Source of the DNA: Brochothrix campestris FSL F6-1037
GTDB lineage: Bacteria > Bacillota > Bacilli > Lactobacillales > Listeriaceae
Direction: 5' to 3'
Assembly: GCF_000525915.1 (NCBI RefSeq)
Contig: NZ_AODH01000030.1
Span: forward strand, 1 to 48,537
Length of the DNA: 48,537 nucleotides
Shown here: in pieces, positions 7,987 to 17,395 of the stretch
How the letters are laid out: each line of letters begins with the position of its first letter
Position numbering within the stretch: the first letter of the stretch is position 1
Notes under the pieces: model-generated
The model's input: only the letters and a program-made list of their open reading frames with translations
Databases searched by the model: none
Told to the model about the DNA's origin: nothing
Made by a program: the position numbers and the translations under genes

Positions 7987-8883
7987 TTGGAGCGAAAAAG
8001 TAATGTCGGTATCTTTGCTGGTTTATTAACATACGTGATGTGGGGGTTTATCCCACTCTTTTTTAAATTACTATCGGATGTCTTGCCACTTGAAATTTTA
8101 GCACAACGAATTATCTGGGCTGCTGTATTTATGGTGTTAGCCGTCATTTTCACGAAAAAATGGCAATCTTTTTCTGTTATTATTAAAGCGATTTTTCGCA
8201 GCCCGAAACAGTTTCTGCTAATGTTATTAGTGGCCTTACTCATTTCGACGAACTGGTTTGTTTTTATTTGGGCGATTAACCATAATCATATTTTACAAAC
8301 AAGCCTCGGGTACTATATTAATCCGATTGTAAGTATTGTGCTGGGTGTCATCTTCTTAAAAGAGCGCTTGAGCCGTGCGCAAGTTGTGGCTGTTATTTTA
8401 GCGTTTGCTGGTGTGATGGTGATGACCTTGAGTTTAGGTGTGTTTCCCTCTTTATCGCTTATTCTTGCTTTTTCATTTGGATTTTATGGCTTACTCAAGA
8501 AAAAAATGGATATTCCAGCCATCGAAGGCTTAACGATTGAGACCTTGTTTGTTTCCCCATTTGCTTTACTTTTATGGGGGTATTATATTTTCAGTGATCA
8601 AAGCTTCGTGACGAACAATGCAACAGTCGTCTCGTGGTTGCTCGTCATTTGTTCAGGGCTTGTAACAGCTGTTCCGTTATTGTTATTTGCCTTTACCGCC
8701 CGTAAAGTGACGTTGAGCATGCTTGGGTTTATGCAATACATTGCACCAACCATCAGTTTACTGCTCGGAGTGTTTATTTACAATGAGGCTTTTACTCGGA
8801 CGCATGCGATTAGCTTTGCGTTAATCTGGCTCGGTCTCTTGATTTATTCAGTGGCAACAATTAGGAAACATCGTGAAAAATAA
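7987..8883 (+). CDS. rarD: EamA-family permease, RarD type
   Basis: About 298 residues with ten hydrophobic segments, in two EamA repeats. The N-terminal GLLTYVMWGFIPLFFKLL and QRIIWAAVFM, then NWFVFIWAINHNHILQTSLGYYINP, are hallmarks of the RarD subfamily (drug/metabolite transporter superfamily); the substrate is unknown. Start is TTG with GGGAG about 11 bases upstream; a nearby ATG is out of frame. Monocistronic between two terminators. Confidence 0.85.
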   Translation: MERKSNVGIFAGLLTYVMWGFIPLFFKLLSDVLPLEILAQRIIWAAVFMVLAVIFTKKWQSFSVIIKAIFRSPKQFLLMLLVALLISTNWFVFIWAINHNHILQTSLGYYINPIVSIVLGVIFLKERLSRAQVVAVILAFAGVMVMTLSLGVFPSLSLILAFSFGFYGLLKKKMDIPAIEGLTIETLFVSPFALLLWGYYIFSDQSFVTNNATVVSWLLVICSGLVTAVPLLLFAFTARKVTLSMLGFMQYIAPTISLLLGVFIYNEAFTRTHAISFALIWLGLLIYSVATIRKHREK

Positions 8884-8921
8884 CAGACGACAGTACTGTT
8901 AGGACTAAATACAGCTGCATT

Positions 8922-8958
8922 AAACTTATCTCGACATTGAAGCGAGATAAGTTTTTTT
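8922..8958 (+). terminator. terminator after rarD
   Basis: Perfect 12-base stem AAACTTATCTCG with CGAGATAAGTTT followed by more T. Confidence 0.9.
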
Positions 8959-8974
8959 GTGTGCGGTTATTAAT

Positions 8975-9004
8975 TGACGTATTGCTGATTTTTAAAATAA
9001 ACTA
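8975..9004 (+). promoter_or_regulatory. promoter of the MFS gene
   Basis: TTGACG (8975-8980), 18-base spacer, TAAACT (8999-9004). About 65 bases before the start codon. Confidence 0.5.
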
Positions 9005-9070
9005 GTTATAACTAACGGCTCGAGTAACAGTATCTGTATCCGCTATGTAAAGAAGGAGAGGAGGGTTACA

Positions 9071-10283
9071 ATGGCGGCAACAACTTTAAAAAAAAACACG
9101 CCAAACGATGTTGCTATTATTGTGTATTGGTTGGGGGTTAGGTAACTTAGACCGAACGGTGATTAATTACGCGATTATTCATATGGCTGACGAACTGACA
9201 TTATCCGCGACGCAAACAGGCTGGGTTTTGAGCGCTTTCTTTTTGGGCTATGCCTTGATGCAAATTCCAGGCGGAATCTTAGCCGATAAGATCGGTGCCA
9301 AAGTTGTTTTAGTAGCAGCGGTATTAATGTGGTCAATTTTCACGGGTTTAACCGCAATTGCGGGATCGTTCGTGTTATTGGTTATTATCCGTTTTTTATT
9401 TGGCATTGGTGAAGGTGGTTTTCAACCAGCCGCCGCAAAGGTTATTGCATCAGTGTTTCCCAAAAAACATCAGAGTAAGGCGATGTCGCTCTTATTAGCG
9501 TCAGCAGCGATAACATTAGTGCTTGTTCCGCTGATAGGCTCCTATTTAATTGTTAGCATTGGGTGGCGGTTAGTATTTGTTTGTGCTGGTTTAGTTGGTT
9601 TGGTTGTGACACTGCTTTATCGACGATACATCGACGTGCCCCCGTTGAAAAAGGCGGGAAAGACTAGCGTTGCAAAGGTGTTTAAATCGTTGCTCCACCG
9701 TCCGCTAATGTGGCTCTTGTTAGGGACTTTTTTTGCTATCTATGCAGTGAATTGGGGACTGACTTCATGGTTGCCAAAATATTTAACAGATATAAGAGGT
9801 TTAGCGTTAATTGAGGTTGGCCTGTTGCAATTAGTGCCTGGACTTATCATGCTTGTTTGTATGTTTTGTTATGGGGTACTCATTGATAAATTATCGCTCC
9901 AAGCCAACAAACAAGTGGCGGCTTTATTTGCAACCGGGATTGTCATTTGCCTCTATTTGATGTTTTTTGCCGAAACAATCGTGGGTTTCATTGTTTACCA
10001 ATCGTTGATTATGGTCTTTATTACGTATATCGTTGTGTTATTACCAAGTATTTTGCTGAAAGCTCTGCCACAGGCGGTCGTCGGAACAGCGATGGGGATT
10101 GCGAATACAGGTGGGCAACTGGCCGGGTTTGCGACCCCTGTCGTAATCGGGTTTCTGATTGATTATACGGATGGTTCTTATGTGAGTGTCTGTTATTTGT
10201 TAATGGCCTGTGCGGCTATCTGTGTCCCGAACATGTTGTTATTGAGTACGTCGGTTGACACTCATTCAAGTGATCAATCGTAA
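9071..10283 (+). CDS. MFS transporter, anion:cation symporter (ACS) type, frameshifted near start
   Basis: Twelve-helix transporter of about 403 residues. NLDRTVINYA in helix 1, SAFFLGYALMQIPGGILADKIG between helices 2 and 3, and RFLFGIGEGGFQPAAAKVIASVFPK are typical of ACS-family carriers for organic anions such as hexuronates or galactonate; the substrate cannot be read. The proper start is ATG 9071 with GGAGAGGAGGG upstream. A run of nine A (9088-9096) breaks the frame; eight A gives MAATTLKKTRQTMLLLLCIG and a continuous protein. As given, only the part from about 9108 is in one frame. Confidence 0.82.
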
Positions 10284-10287
10284 TGAA

Positions 10288-10316
10288 AAACCCACCACAA
10301 GCGCTTGTGGTGGGGT
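10288..10316 (-). terminator. terminator of the O-methyltransferase gene
   Basis: CCCACCACAAGCGCTTGTGGTGGG is a perfect palindrome. On the minus strand it is followed by TTTTT, so it ends the gene transcribed from the right; on the plus strand no T-run follows. Confidence 0.75.
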
Positions 10317-10386
10317 GAGACTGAAGTTAGAGGCTGTTCTTTAATAGTTAAACCTGTTTAAAATATATGCTGAACATTGATGGGAT

Positions 10387-11028
10387 TTATTTCACACGGG
10401 CAATAGTCATACCGTCACCTGTCGTTGTAATAATCGCATCAACACGATCGTCTTTGCCGACATACTCATTGAAACGGCGCATCGCCCGAATCGGATTTGA
10501 TGTTTTATCAGGGTCAGGTACTTCATCTTTCCAAAGGGTGTTGTCCGCTACAATTAACGAACCTGGTTTTGCCATTGCCAAAGCCCATTCATAGTAGTTA
10601 ATATAGCTGTTTTTAGCCGCATCGATAAAGAAGAAGTCGAATGTTTCGCCTTCAGCAGCTAAGGCTTCCATCGCTTTTAAACCATCGTTACAAATAAAGG
10701 TGATTTTGTCTTTATAACCGGTTTTTTCAGCGTTTCCTTTGGAGAGTGGTTGGTAGCGAATGTCGTTATCAATCGTTGTAACATGACCATCGTGCGGTAA
10801 AATAGAGGCAAATAAAATAGCACTATAACCACCTAAGGTTCCAAGTTCTAATACTTTTTTTACGCCCGCTGTTTTAATAAGTACTCGCAACAGTTGGGCT
10901 GAATCAGCATCAATACTCATTTCATTAATGCCGGCAGCGATAATGCTATCTCTTATTTGATGGAAAAAATCAGGCTCGTAACTGCAAGTTTCTTCAATGT
11001 ATTGTTTTGTTAAATTAAATTCTGACAC
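10387..11028 (-). CDS. SAM-dependent O-methyltransferase (CCoAOMT-like)
   Basis: 213 residues. Class I methyltransferase: SAM motif VLELGTLGGYSAILFA, acidic loop TTIDNDIRYQ, FDFFFIDAAKNSYINYYEWA with the metal/SAM-binding DAAK, and GSLIVADNTLWKDEV. This matches the Mg-dependent O-methyltransferase family 3; the substrate is unknown. Start chosen at GTG 11028 (VSEFNLTKQYIEE) because GGAGTG lies 8 bases upstream; the longer reading to 11079 would begin within the promoter. Single gene with its own promoter and terminator. Confidence 0.87.
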   Translation of the reverse strand: MSEFNLTKQYIEETCSYEPDFFHQIRDSIIAAGINEMSIDADSAQLLRVLIKTAGVKKVLELGTLGGYSAILFASILPHDGHVTTIDNDIRYQPLSKGNAEKTGYKDKITFICNDGLKAMEALAAEGETFDFFFIDAAKNSYINYYEWALAMAKPGSLIVADNTLWKDEVPDPDKTSNPIRAMRRFNEYVGKDDRVDAIITTTGDGMTIARVK

Positions 11029-11050
11029 GTTTCTCACTCCATTCTCTACT

Positions 11051-11079
11051 AGTATAAGACTGTAACATAAACTTGCCAA
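11051..11079 (-). promoter_or_regulatory. promoter of the O-methyltransferase gene
   Basis: On the minus strand TTGGCA (11079-11074), 17-base spacer, TATACT (11056-11051), 23 bases before the GTG start. Confidence 0.7.
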
Positions 11080-11307
11080 CCCTTTTCTGCGATAAAAAAT
11101 GATATTGCTCTTAAAATCGTCAATTTTGCTTTATTTTAAGGGAATTTAATATAGTGTTAAATAAGGAGGAATGATTTAATAGTTTACTACTAATATGGTA
11201 TTATAAACGGAAGTTAGTTGGTTAATTAATCCTGGTTGTTGGTTTTGCTTTGAGAGGCAGTTTTGAATAAAGTATATGTATATAAGATAATGAAAAGGGG
11301 TTCTATA

Positions 11308-12705
11308 ATGTTTAATACACAGGCGTTTTTAGATGGCAAGAAAACGGAATTTACGCAATTAAGCGATGCGATTTGGGAAGTACCGGAAGTTTATTATTAC
11401 GAAAAACACGCGGTTTCGTTGATGGCAAAGGCATTGGATGACGAAGGCTTCTCTGTTGAACGTAACGTTGCTGGACTTGAAACAGCCGTTAAAGGTGAGT
11501 TTGGAACGGGACCAACAGTAATCGCCTTTTTAGGCGAATACGATGCGTTATCTAATCTCAGTCAAGCAGGTGGTGCAACTGCCTACCAACCACTTGAACA
11601 AGCGGGAAATGGTCATGGCTGCGGTCATAACTTATTAGGTGTTGGCTCTTTTGCGGCAGCAATTACTTTGAAAGCTTATATCGAAGCGACCAATGCACCG
11701 ATTACTGTGCGTTTTTATGGTTGTCCCGCAGAAGAAGCGGGTTCTGGTAAAGCAGTGATGACAAAAGCGGGCGTCTTTGACGATGTTGATTTAGCGATAT
11801 CATGGCATCCAAATACCGTCAACGCGGTCATGAACATTTCGAGCCTAGCGAACTATGCCGTTGATTTTAGTTTTGAGGGGAAGAGTGCCCATGCGGCGGC
11901 TGCGCCACATCTTGGTCGGAGCGCGTTAGATGCGGTTGAATTAATGAATGTCGGTGTCAATTTCTTGCGAGAACATGTTGAGAGTGATGTGCGGATGCAT
12001 TATGCGATTACCAATGCAGGCGGACTGTCTGCTAATGTCGTGCAAGCACAGGCAGAGGTTTCTTATTTAATTCGAGCGCCCAAAAAAGCGCAGGTGATGT
12101 CAGTGTTTGAACGGGTTAAAAAAATTGCGGAAGGTGCGGCATTAATGACCGAAACCTCAATGAACTACCACTTTAAAGGAGCTGCATCAAACTTAATTCC
12201 GAATACTGTCTTAGCCAATGTCATGCAAGCACAACTTGAAAAGATTACGCCAGTAACGTATACAGCGGAGGAATATGCATATGCGTCAGCGATTTTTGAA
12301 ACATTTGATCCGCAGACGCAGGCTGAAGCGACTGCGTTGTTCCCCGATGTGTTGGTGCAGGCGTTAGCTGATAAAAAACTAAATCACTACCCGCTACCAC
12401 TATTACCCGAAAGTACGATGATGGCATCGACCGATGTGGGAGATGTCAGTTGGAAGGTGCCGACAGTTCAAGTCGCCACAGCATGTTGGACAATGGGGAC
12501 GCCACCTCATACGTGGCAAGTTGTCTCCCATGGCAATACCACAGTCGGTCACAAAGGGATGATGCAAGCGGCTGAATTAATGGTCAATACCGCGATTGCG
12601 TCGCTTACAGATTCGGCGATTATACCGGCTGCCAAAGCTGAACTTAAAACGAGGCTTAACGGTGAACCGTACGTTTCGCTCGTACCTGATGAAAGAGGTG
12701 TCTGA
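11308..12705 (+). CDS. M20 family amidohydrolase, AbgB-like
   Basis: About 465 residues. Metal site residues of the M20D family are visible: GHGCGHNLLG near residue 107, YGCPAEEAGSGKAVM near 145, SWHPNTVN near 172, and a dimerisation lid with SAHAAAAPHLGRSALDAVELM. The best relatives are p-aminobenzoyl-glutamate hydrolase subunit B (AbgB) and similar N-acyl amino acid hydrolases. The ATG at 11308 with AAAAGGGG upstream is preferred to an upstream TTG at 11263 whose extension does not look like the family. The stop overlaps the glutaminase start (TGATG), so the two are translationally coupled. Confidence 0.85.
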   Translation: MFNTQAFLDGKKTEFTQLSDAIWEVPEVYYYEKHAVSLMAKALDDEGFSVERNVAGLETAVKGEFGTGPTVIAFLGEYDALSNLSQAGGATAYQPLEQAGNGHGCGHNLLGVGSFAAAITLKAYIEATNAPITVRFYGCPAEEAGSGKAVMTKAGVFDDVDLAISWHPNTVNAVMNISSLANYAVDFSFEGKSAHAAAAPHLGRSALDAVELMNVGVNFLREHVESDVRMHYAITNAGGLSANVVQAQAEVSYLIRAPKKAQVMSVFERVKKIAEGAALMTETSMNYHFKGAASNLIPNTVLANVMQAQLEKITPVTYTAEEYAYASAIFETFDPQTQAEATALFPDVLVQALADKKLNHYPLPLLPESTMMASTDVGDVSWKVPTVQVATACWTMGTPPHTWQVVSHGNTTVGHKGMMQAAELMVNTAIASLTDSAIIPAAKAELKTRLNGEPYVSLVPDERGV

Positions 12706-13628
12706 TGCAACAACTACTCGAACAATTGGTTGAAACAAGTCGTAAAACGACCATTCAAGGAAAGGTTGCGACCTATATCCCGGCCTTAGCTGAGGCAGAT
12801 GCCGCGCATTTTTCAGTCTGTCTGACAGATAAAGGGCAAAGCTACGCCTATGGAGAAACCGACACCTTATTTACGTTGCAAAGTGTCGTGAAAGTGATTA
12901 GTTTTATGTTGGCGGCTGATTATCATGGGCTGACACGGATGATGGACTATGTTGATGTCGAGCCAACGGGCGATTCGTTTAACTCGATTGTTCGACTCGA
13001 GAGCGCCAACACGAAACCGTTTAATCCGATGATAAACGCCGGTGCGATTACGGTGGCATCGATGTTACCGGGTGACACGCCGACCGACAAAGTCGCCACT
13101 GTGCTGACTTTTTTAGAAACACTTTTGCAAAAAGAAGTGACAATTAACCAAAAAACCTACCAGTCAGAATATGATTCCGCCGATCATAACCGAGCAATTG
13201 CTTATATTTTAAAGGCCAATGGTTATTTAGAAGCAGGTGTTGAAAATGCGATTCAAACTTACTTGCAATTATGCTCGATTGAGGTAACAGTGAGTGACCT
13301 CGCTCAAATTGCCCTTTTCTTTGCGGAAGATGGTCAAAATGAACGGATTTGTATTGACGGTGCGATTTTAAAAGTATCGAAGGCATTGATGTTAACCTGT
13401 GGGATGTATAATTCATCCGGTAAGTTTGCTGCCTTTGTGGGTTTGCCCGCTAAAAGTGGTGTATCTGGTGCCATTATTGCGGTCGTTAAAAGCGGTGCGA
13501 TTGAAATACTCGAAGGTCCGATTGGCATCGGTTTATATGGGCCGGCGATTGACGAAGTTGGAAACAGTGTTGCAGGTGTTCACTTCCTAATGGCACTCGT
13601 CAAAAAGTATAATCTTTCTGTCTTTTAA
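12705..13628 (+). CDS. glsA: Glutaminase (GlsA family)
   Basis: 307 residues; converts L-glutamine to glutamate and ammonia. The beta-lactamase-like fold motifs are present: TLQSVVKVISFMLA (the Ser-x-x-Lys pair), PTGDSFNSIVRLE, KPFNPMINAGAI, and GPIGIGLYGPAIDEVGNSVAG near the end. It shares the TGATG junction with the upstream M20 hydrolase, suggesting that this enzyme uses glutamine released by its partner. Such glutaminases also help acid tolerance in some Firmicutes. Confidence 0.92.
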   Translation: MQQLLEQLVETSRKTTIQGKVATYIPALAEADAAHFSVCLTDKGQSYAYGETDTLFTLQSVVKVISFMLAADYHGLTRMMDYVDVEPTGDSFNSIVRLESANTKPFNPMINAGAITVASMLPGDTPTDKVATVLTFLETLLQKEVTINQKTYQSEYDSADHNRAIAYILKANGYLEAGVENAIQTYLQLCSIEVTVSDLAQIALFFAEDGQNERICIDGAILKVSKALMLTCGMYNSSGKFAAFVGLPAKSGVSGAIIAVVKSGAIEILEGPIGIGLYGPAIDEVGNSVAGVHFLMALVKKYNLSVF

Positions 13629-13647
13629 CAACAACAGAACATCTCAG

Positions 13648-13675
13648 TTGTTATTTCTGGCAAATAGCCTATAAT
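13648..13675 (+). promoter_or_regulatory. promoter of the OsmC-like gene
   Basis: TTGTTA (13648-13653), 16-base spacer, TATAAT (13670-13675), about 40 bases before the start. Confidence 0.6.
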
Positions 13676-13715
13676 TAAAGCTAACATACAGAGCAGTTAG
13701 AGGAGATGACAACAG

Positions 13716-14099
13716 ATGATGGAAATAGTACCTGGTCAAGACGGGCTTGAAATTGCGTTACCTGATGGAAAACTCGTATTGAAAAAAGAAGTCGGTTATT
13801 CACCCGTCGAAGTTACCGTTTTAGCAGTGGCAAGCTGTGCCAATTATGTTTTAGAAAGTATTTTAACGAAACAACAAATAGCTTACGAATTCATTAAAAC
13901 AGAAGTCGAATATGAGCGTGATCAAGCTCATAAAGCTATGCCAATTAATGCGATTGAAGTGACGTTTACAATGCGTGCAGCGAGTGAGCAACAGGTTAAA
14001 ATTAAAAAAGCTTTACGTCTGATTCATGGCAACTGCCCGGTCATTCAATCATTGAATGAAGACATCGAAGTGATGGAAGAAATTATTTTTATAGATTAA
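13716..14099 (+). CDS. OsmC family protein
   Basis: 127 residues. OsmC/Ohr-fold proteins reduce organic hydroperoxides by two cysteines; here VASCANYVLES and GNCPVIQSL supply one each, with the spacing of the YhfA-like branch. The N-terminal strand region is short. Start ATG with GAGGAG upstream; a second ATG follows immediately. Monocistronic. Peroxidase activity is an inference from the cysteines. Confidence 0.85.
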   Translation: MMEIVPGQDGLEIALPDGKLVLKKEVGYSPVEVTVLAVASCANYVLESILTKQQIAYEFIKTEVEYERDQAHKAMPINAIEVTFTMRAASEQQVKIKKALRLIHGNCPVIQSLNEDIEVMEEIIFID

Positions 14100-14149
14100 A
14101 AGGCTTGCTTTTAAAGTGAAAGCAAGGTAAGATAATAACTAAGTTAGTT

Positions 14150-14440
14150 AAGCAGAAAAAATCGTTGAGAAAGAGTAGTAGGTCGGAATGATATATTGAT
14201 GAGCGAGTCGGGACAGTGAGAGCCGATCAATATACGCCGGTTGAATGGACTTTCGAGAGATTCGCTGAAAGTAGTAAGCGAATACGGGCTCTCCCGTTAC
14301 AGAGATAGGATATGGTAGTATCCGAAGAGTGAGTAAACAACAAAAGCTATCTTTTGTTGTTTACTAAAAGAGGTGGCACCGCGATTAAACGTCCTCTTAC
14401 AAGAAATCAGTATGATTTTTTGTAAGAGGACGTTTTTTTG
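14150..14440 (+). promoter_or_regulatory. tryptophan T-box riboswitch with terminator
   Basis: A complete T-box leader of the trp operon. It begins with the GAGAAAGAGTAGTA pattern, has a long stem I containing AGCGAGTCGGGACAGTGAGAGCC, a specifier candidate TGG at 14246-14248 in the usual GAANNNA context, a stem III ACGGG-CTCT-CCCGT, and the T-box AGAGGTGGCACCGCG (14369-14383). The UGGC in the antiterminator bulge would pair with a GCCA end, agreeing with a G discriminator on tRNA-Trp. The terminator is a 12-base stem (GTCCTCTTACAA with TTGTAAGAGGAC) and a T7 run. A possible promoter is TTGCTT at 14105 with TAAGAT at 14128. Confidence 0.93.
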
Positions 14441-14471
14441 TTTTAACTACTAACGAAAAGGAGGCGTCAAC

Positions 14472-15804
14472 ATGTCATTATTCATCAATGAAATTGAAGC
14501 GGATGAACTTACACCAGTCCGTATTTTTAAACAGTTAAACGGGTCAAATAAATGTTTGCTCGAAAGTTCGCTCCGCTTTGGTCTTAATAGTCGCTACTCA
14601 TTCATCTGTCAAAATCCGGTGGCGAAGACGACCTTAATGAATGGGACCGTCACCCATAATGGTGTGACAGCCTCAGAGCCGTTTTTAGAAGTAGTTGAAG
14701 CTGTGATGGCACAAACAAAAGTTAAAAATGAGCATTTTCCGTTCATCGGTGGTGCCCTGGGCTACGTTGGTTATGAAACGATTCATCAATACGAAGAAAT
14801 CGGGAACTATCTACCGGACCCATTAAATTTACCTGAAGCACAGTTGTATTTTTATGAAGAAGTCATTATTTTTGATCATATTGAACAAAAAGTATTTGTT
14901 ACGAGTGTTCGGTCTGCAGAAAACAGTGCAAAGCTCGCACGCTTATTAAAAGCAGAGTCACGTGTCACCCAAGGGGAAGTTAGTGTCGGTGACTTTACGA
15001 GTAATGTTGGTCAAACAGCCTTTGAGGCAATGGTCGAACAGGCGCAAGCGGCAATTAAGCGAGGTGATATTTTTCAAGTGGTGCCCTCGCAACGGCTAAG
15101 TGCGCCTTATGAAGGTGATGCGTTTGAACTGTATCGGCGTTTAAAACGACGGAATCCGTCACCGTATTTATATTATTTAGAAATGGATGACTGTCTCATT
15201 ATCGGTTCATCACCTGAAAGTGTTGTGGCCTTACATGGTGAGCAAGTGACGATGAAGCCGATAGCAGGTACTCGTCGTCGTGGTCAAACCGCAGCAGAAG
15301 ATGATATCCTTGCGGCTGACTTACTGGCGGATCAAAAAGAGGTAGCGGAACATACGATGTTGGTCGATCTCGCCCGTAACGATATTGGTCGGATTGCCGC
15401 GAAAGGAACGGTGGCCGTTACTTCTTTTAAAAAAGTTGAGAAATACAGCGATGTGATGCATATTGTTTCGACGGTTGAAGCGGTGATTGCGCCCGAGTAT
15501 AATTCGTTTGATGCGCTGCGCATGAGTTTGCCAGCGGGCACTGTAAGTGGTGCGCCCAAGATTGCCGCGATGCGCTTAATCAACCAAATGGAACAGGTCA
15601 AACGTGGCATCTACAGCGGTGGTGTCGGCTACTTTTCGTATAATGGCGCGATGGATTTTGCACTTGCAATCCGCACAATGGTGGCGACGAATAAGGTCTT
15701 ACACGTGCAAGCCGGTGCTGGAGTCGTCTTAGATTCAGTGCCACAAACCGAATATGAAGAAACGCTCAACAAGGCAAAAGGCCTTAATGGAGGTAACGAA
15801 ATGA
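14472..15804 (+). CDS. trpE: Anthranilate synthase component I, TrpE (3' end frameshifted)
   Basis: Makes anthranilate from chorismate with the TrpG glutaminase. The Trp feedback motif LLESS is near residue 30; the chorismate site shows VVPSQRL, GSSPESVV, KPIAGTRRRG, EHTMLVDLARNDIGRIA and LPAGTVSGAPKI. AAGGAGG precedes the ATG. As given, the frame runs on into trpG without a stop. Removing one A from the AAAA at 15776-15779 turns NKAKGLNGG into NKAKALMEVTK and a stop at 15802-15804 that overlaps the trpG ATG (ATGA); NKA-AL is also the usual family ending. I read this as a frameshift, not a natural TrpE-TrpG fusion. Confidence 0.9.
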
Positions 15805-17395
15805 TTTTACTAATTGATAACTACGATTCATTTACATATAATGTGTATCATCAACTGCTGTTAAGCGGTGAAGAAGTCAAGGTTGTTCGCAACGATGCCT
15901 TGACGGTTGCAGCGATTGAAGCGCTCCAACCGAGTGGGATTGTCTTATCACCAGGACCAGGACGTCCAGAAGATGCGGGCATCTGTTTGCCACTAATTCA
16001 ACAATTAGGTGCTAAAATACCGATGTTAGGGATTTGTTTAGGCCATCAGGCATTAGCTCAAGCCTTTGGTTATCAGGTGAATCAAGCTGAGCAAATCAAG
16101 CACGGAAAAACAAGTACGATTAGTCATCAGCAAGTTGGCATCTTTAAACAACTGCCCGCTGACTTTGAAGCGATGCGTTATCATTCACTCGTAGTCGATG
16201 AAACCAAGATTGAAGACACGTTTGAGATTGTGCTCGCGCCAATGATGATCGTGAAATTATGGCGATTCAACATCGCAGCCTGCCGCTCTATGGCATCCAG
16301 TTCCATCCTGAATCGATCGGCACCCCAGCCGGCCAACGTTTAATTGATAATTTTGTGCAACGGGCCCGCTCCCACATATCGTTTACTGAATATTTAAATA
16401 AATTAAGCGCTGGCGAGCATCTTTCACAGCAAGAAGCGCGGTTAGCGGCCAATCGATTGTTCGATCAGTCATTGACAGATAGTGAAATCGCAGCCTTCTT
16501 AATGGCTTTAAAAATGAAGGGTGAAACAGCCGCTGAAATCGCGGGTATTGTCGAAGCGATGCGAGCTCATGCCTTGCCGTTACCGCAACGACATCGTCAA
16601 TTAATGTGTAACTGTGGCACAGGCGGTGATCGCTCAGGCACCTTTAACATCTCGACAACCGCGGCGTTCGTACTAGCAGGTGCAGGTGTTAAAGTAGCGA
16701 AACACGGCAATCGTTCCATCTCAAGCAAGAGTGGCAGCGCCGATGTGCTTGAGGCCTTAAATGTGTCATTGAACGCGACGCCAGCCGTGATTGACCATCA
16801 ATTAGCAACGACAGGGATGACCTTTTTATTCGCACCTCATGTTCATCCACACCTCGGACAAGTAATGCGTGTACGCCAAGCATTGGGTATTCCGACAGTG
16901 TTTAATATTATCGGACCATTAACAAATCCTTATGCCCTCGATTATCAAGTCGTTGGTGTGTATCGTGCAGATTTAGTCGAACCGATGGCAAAAGTGCTCG
17001 TTGCGCTAGGTCGAAAAAAAGCCATTGTCGTTCATGGCTATGGTGGGCTAGATGAAGCCTCGCTTGCGGGTGACAATCAGTTAGCCATCATTGCAAACAA
17101 CAGCTATCAATTAACAACCTTAAATCCGCAACGACTCGGCTTTAGACAACAGGGCAACGAGACGTTGAAAGGTAAAGACGTCGCTACGAATGCGACGATT
17201 TTGACCGAGGTGTTGGCGGGTAAAAAAGGCCCTTATCGTGATGCGGTTGTCTTAAACAGTGCAATCGGATTAGTGGCAGCTGAACTGGCGGACACTTTTG
17301 CTGCAGGAGTGAAACTTGCAGAAGAAGCGATTGATTCACAGCGCGCCGCCGAACAATTACATTACTTACAAACGACAACGGAGGCGATTGGATGA
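15801..17395 (+). CDS. trpGD: Bifunctional TrpGD: glutamine amidotransferase and anthranilate phosphoribosyltransferase (one internal frameshift)
   Basis: The TrpG part shows LIDNYDSFTYN, LSPGPGRPEDAG, the nucleophile loop MLGICLGHQA, YHSLVVD and QFHPES. The TrpD part shows NCGTGGDRSGTFNISTTAAFV, KHGNRSISSKSGSADVLE and FNIIGPLTNP. One base is missing near 16237-16241: the first frame derails after EIVLAP while AND/DREIMAIQH continues in the next. After that there is no stop, start codon or ribosome binding site between the domains (NFVQRARSHISFTEYLNKL), so they appear truly fused. The corrected length of 531 residues equals that of enterobacterial TrpGD. GGAGG at 15789 serves its own ATG. Confidence 0.85.

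Noticed and set aside
7824-8243. 139-codon minus-strand ORF across the rpmA/rarD gap
   Set aside because: Spans a clear terminator and two genes on the other strand; rich in N, K and I without any motif.
9071-13715. Genomic island from MFS gene to glutaminase
   Set aside because: No integrase, repeats or clear composition change; each unit has normal promoters and terminators.
14472-17395. A single TrpE-TrpG-TrpD trifunctional protein
   Set aside because: The TrpE-TrpG join depends on one extra A and leaves an ATG with a ribosome binding site; only the TrpG-TrpD join is well supported.
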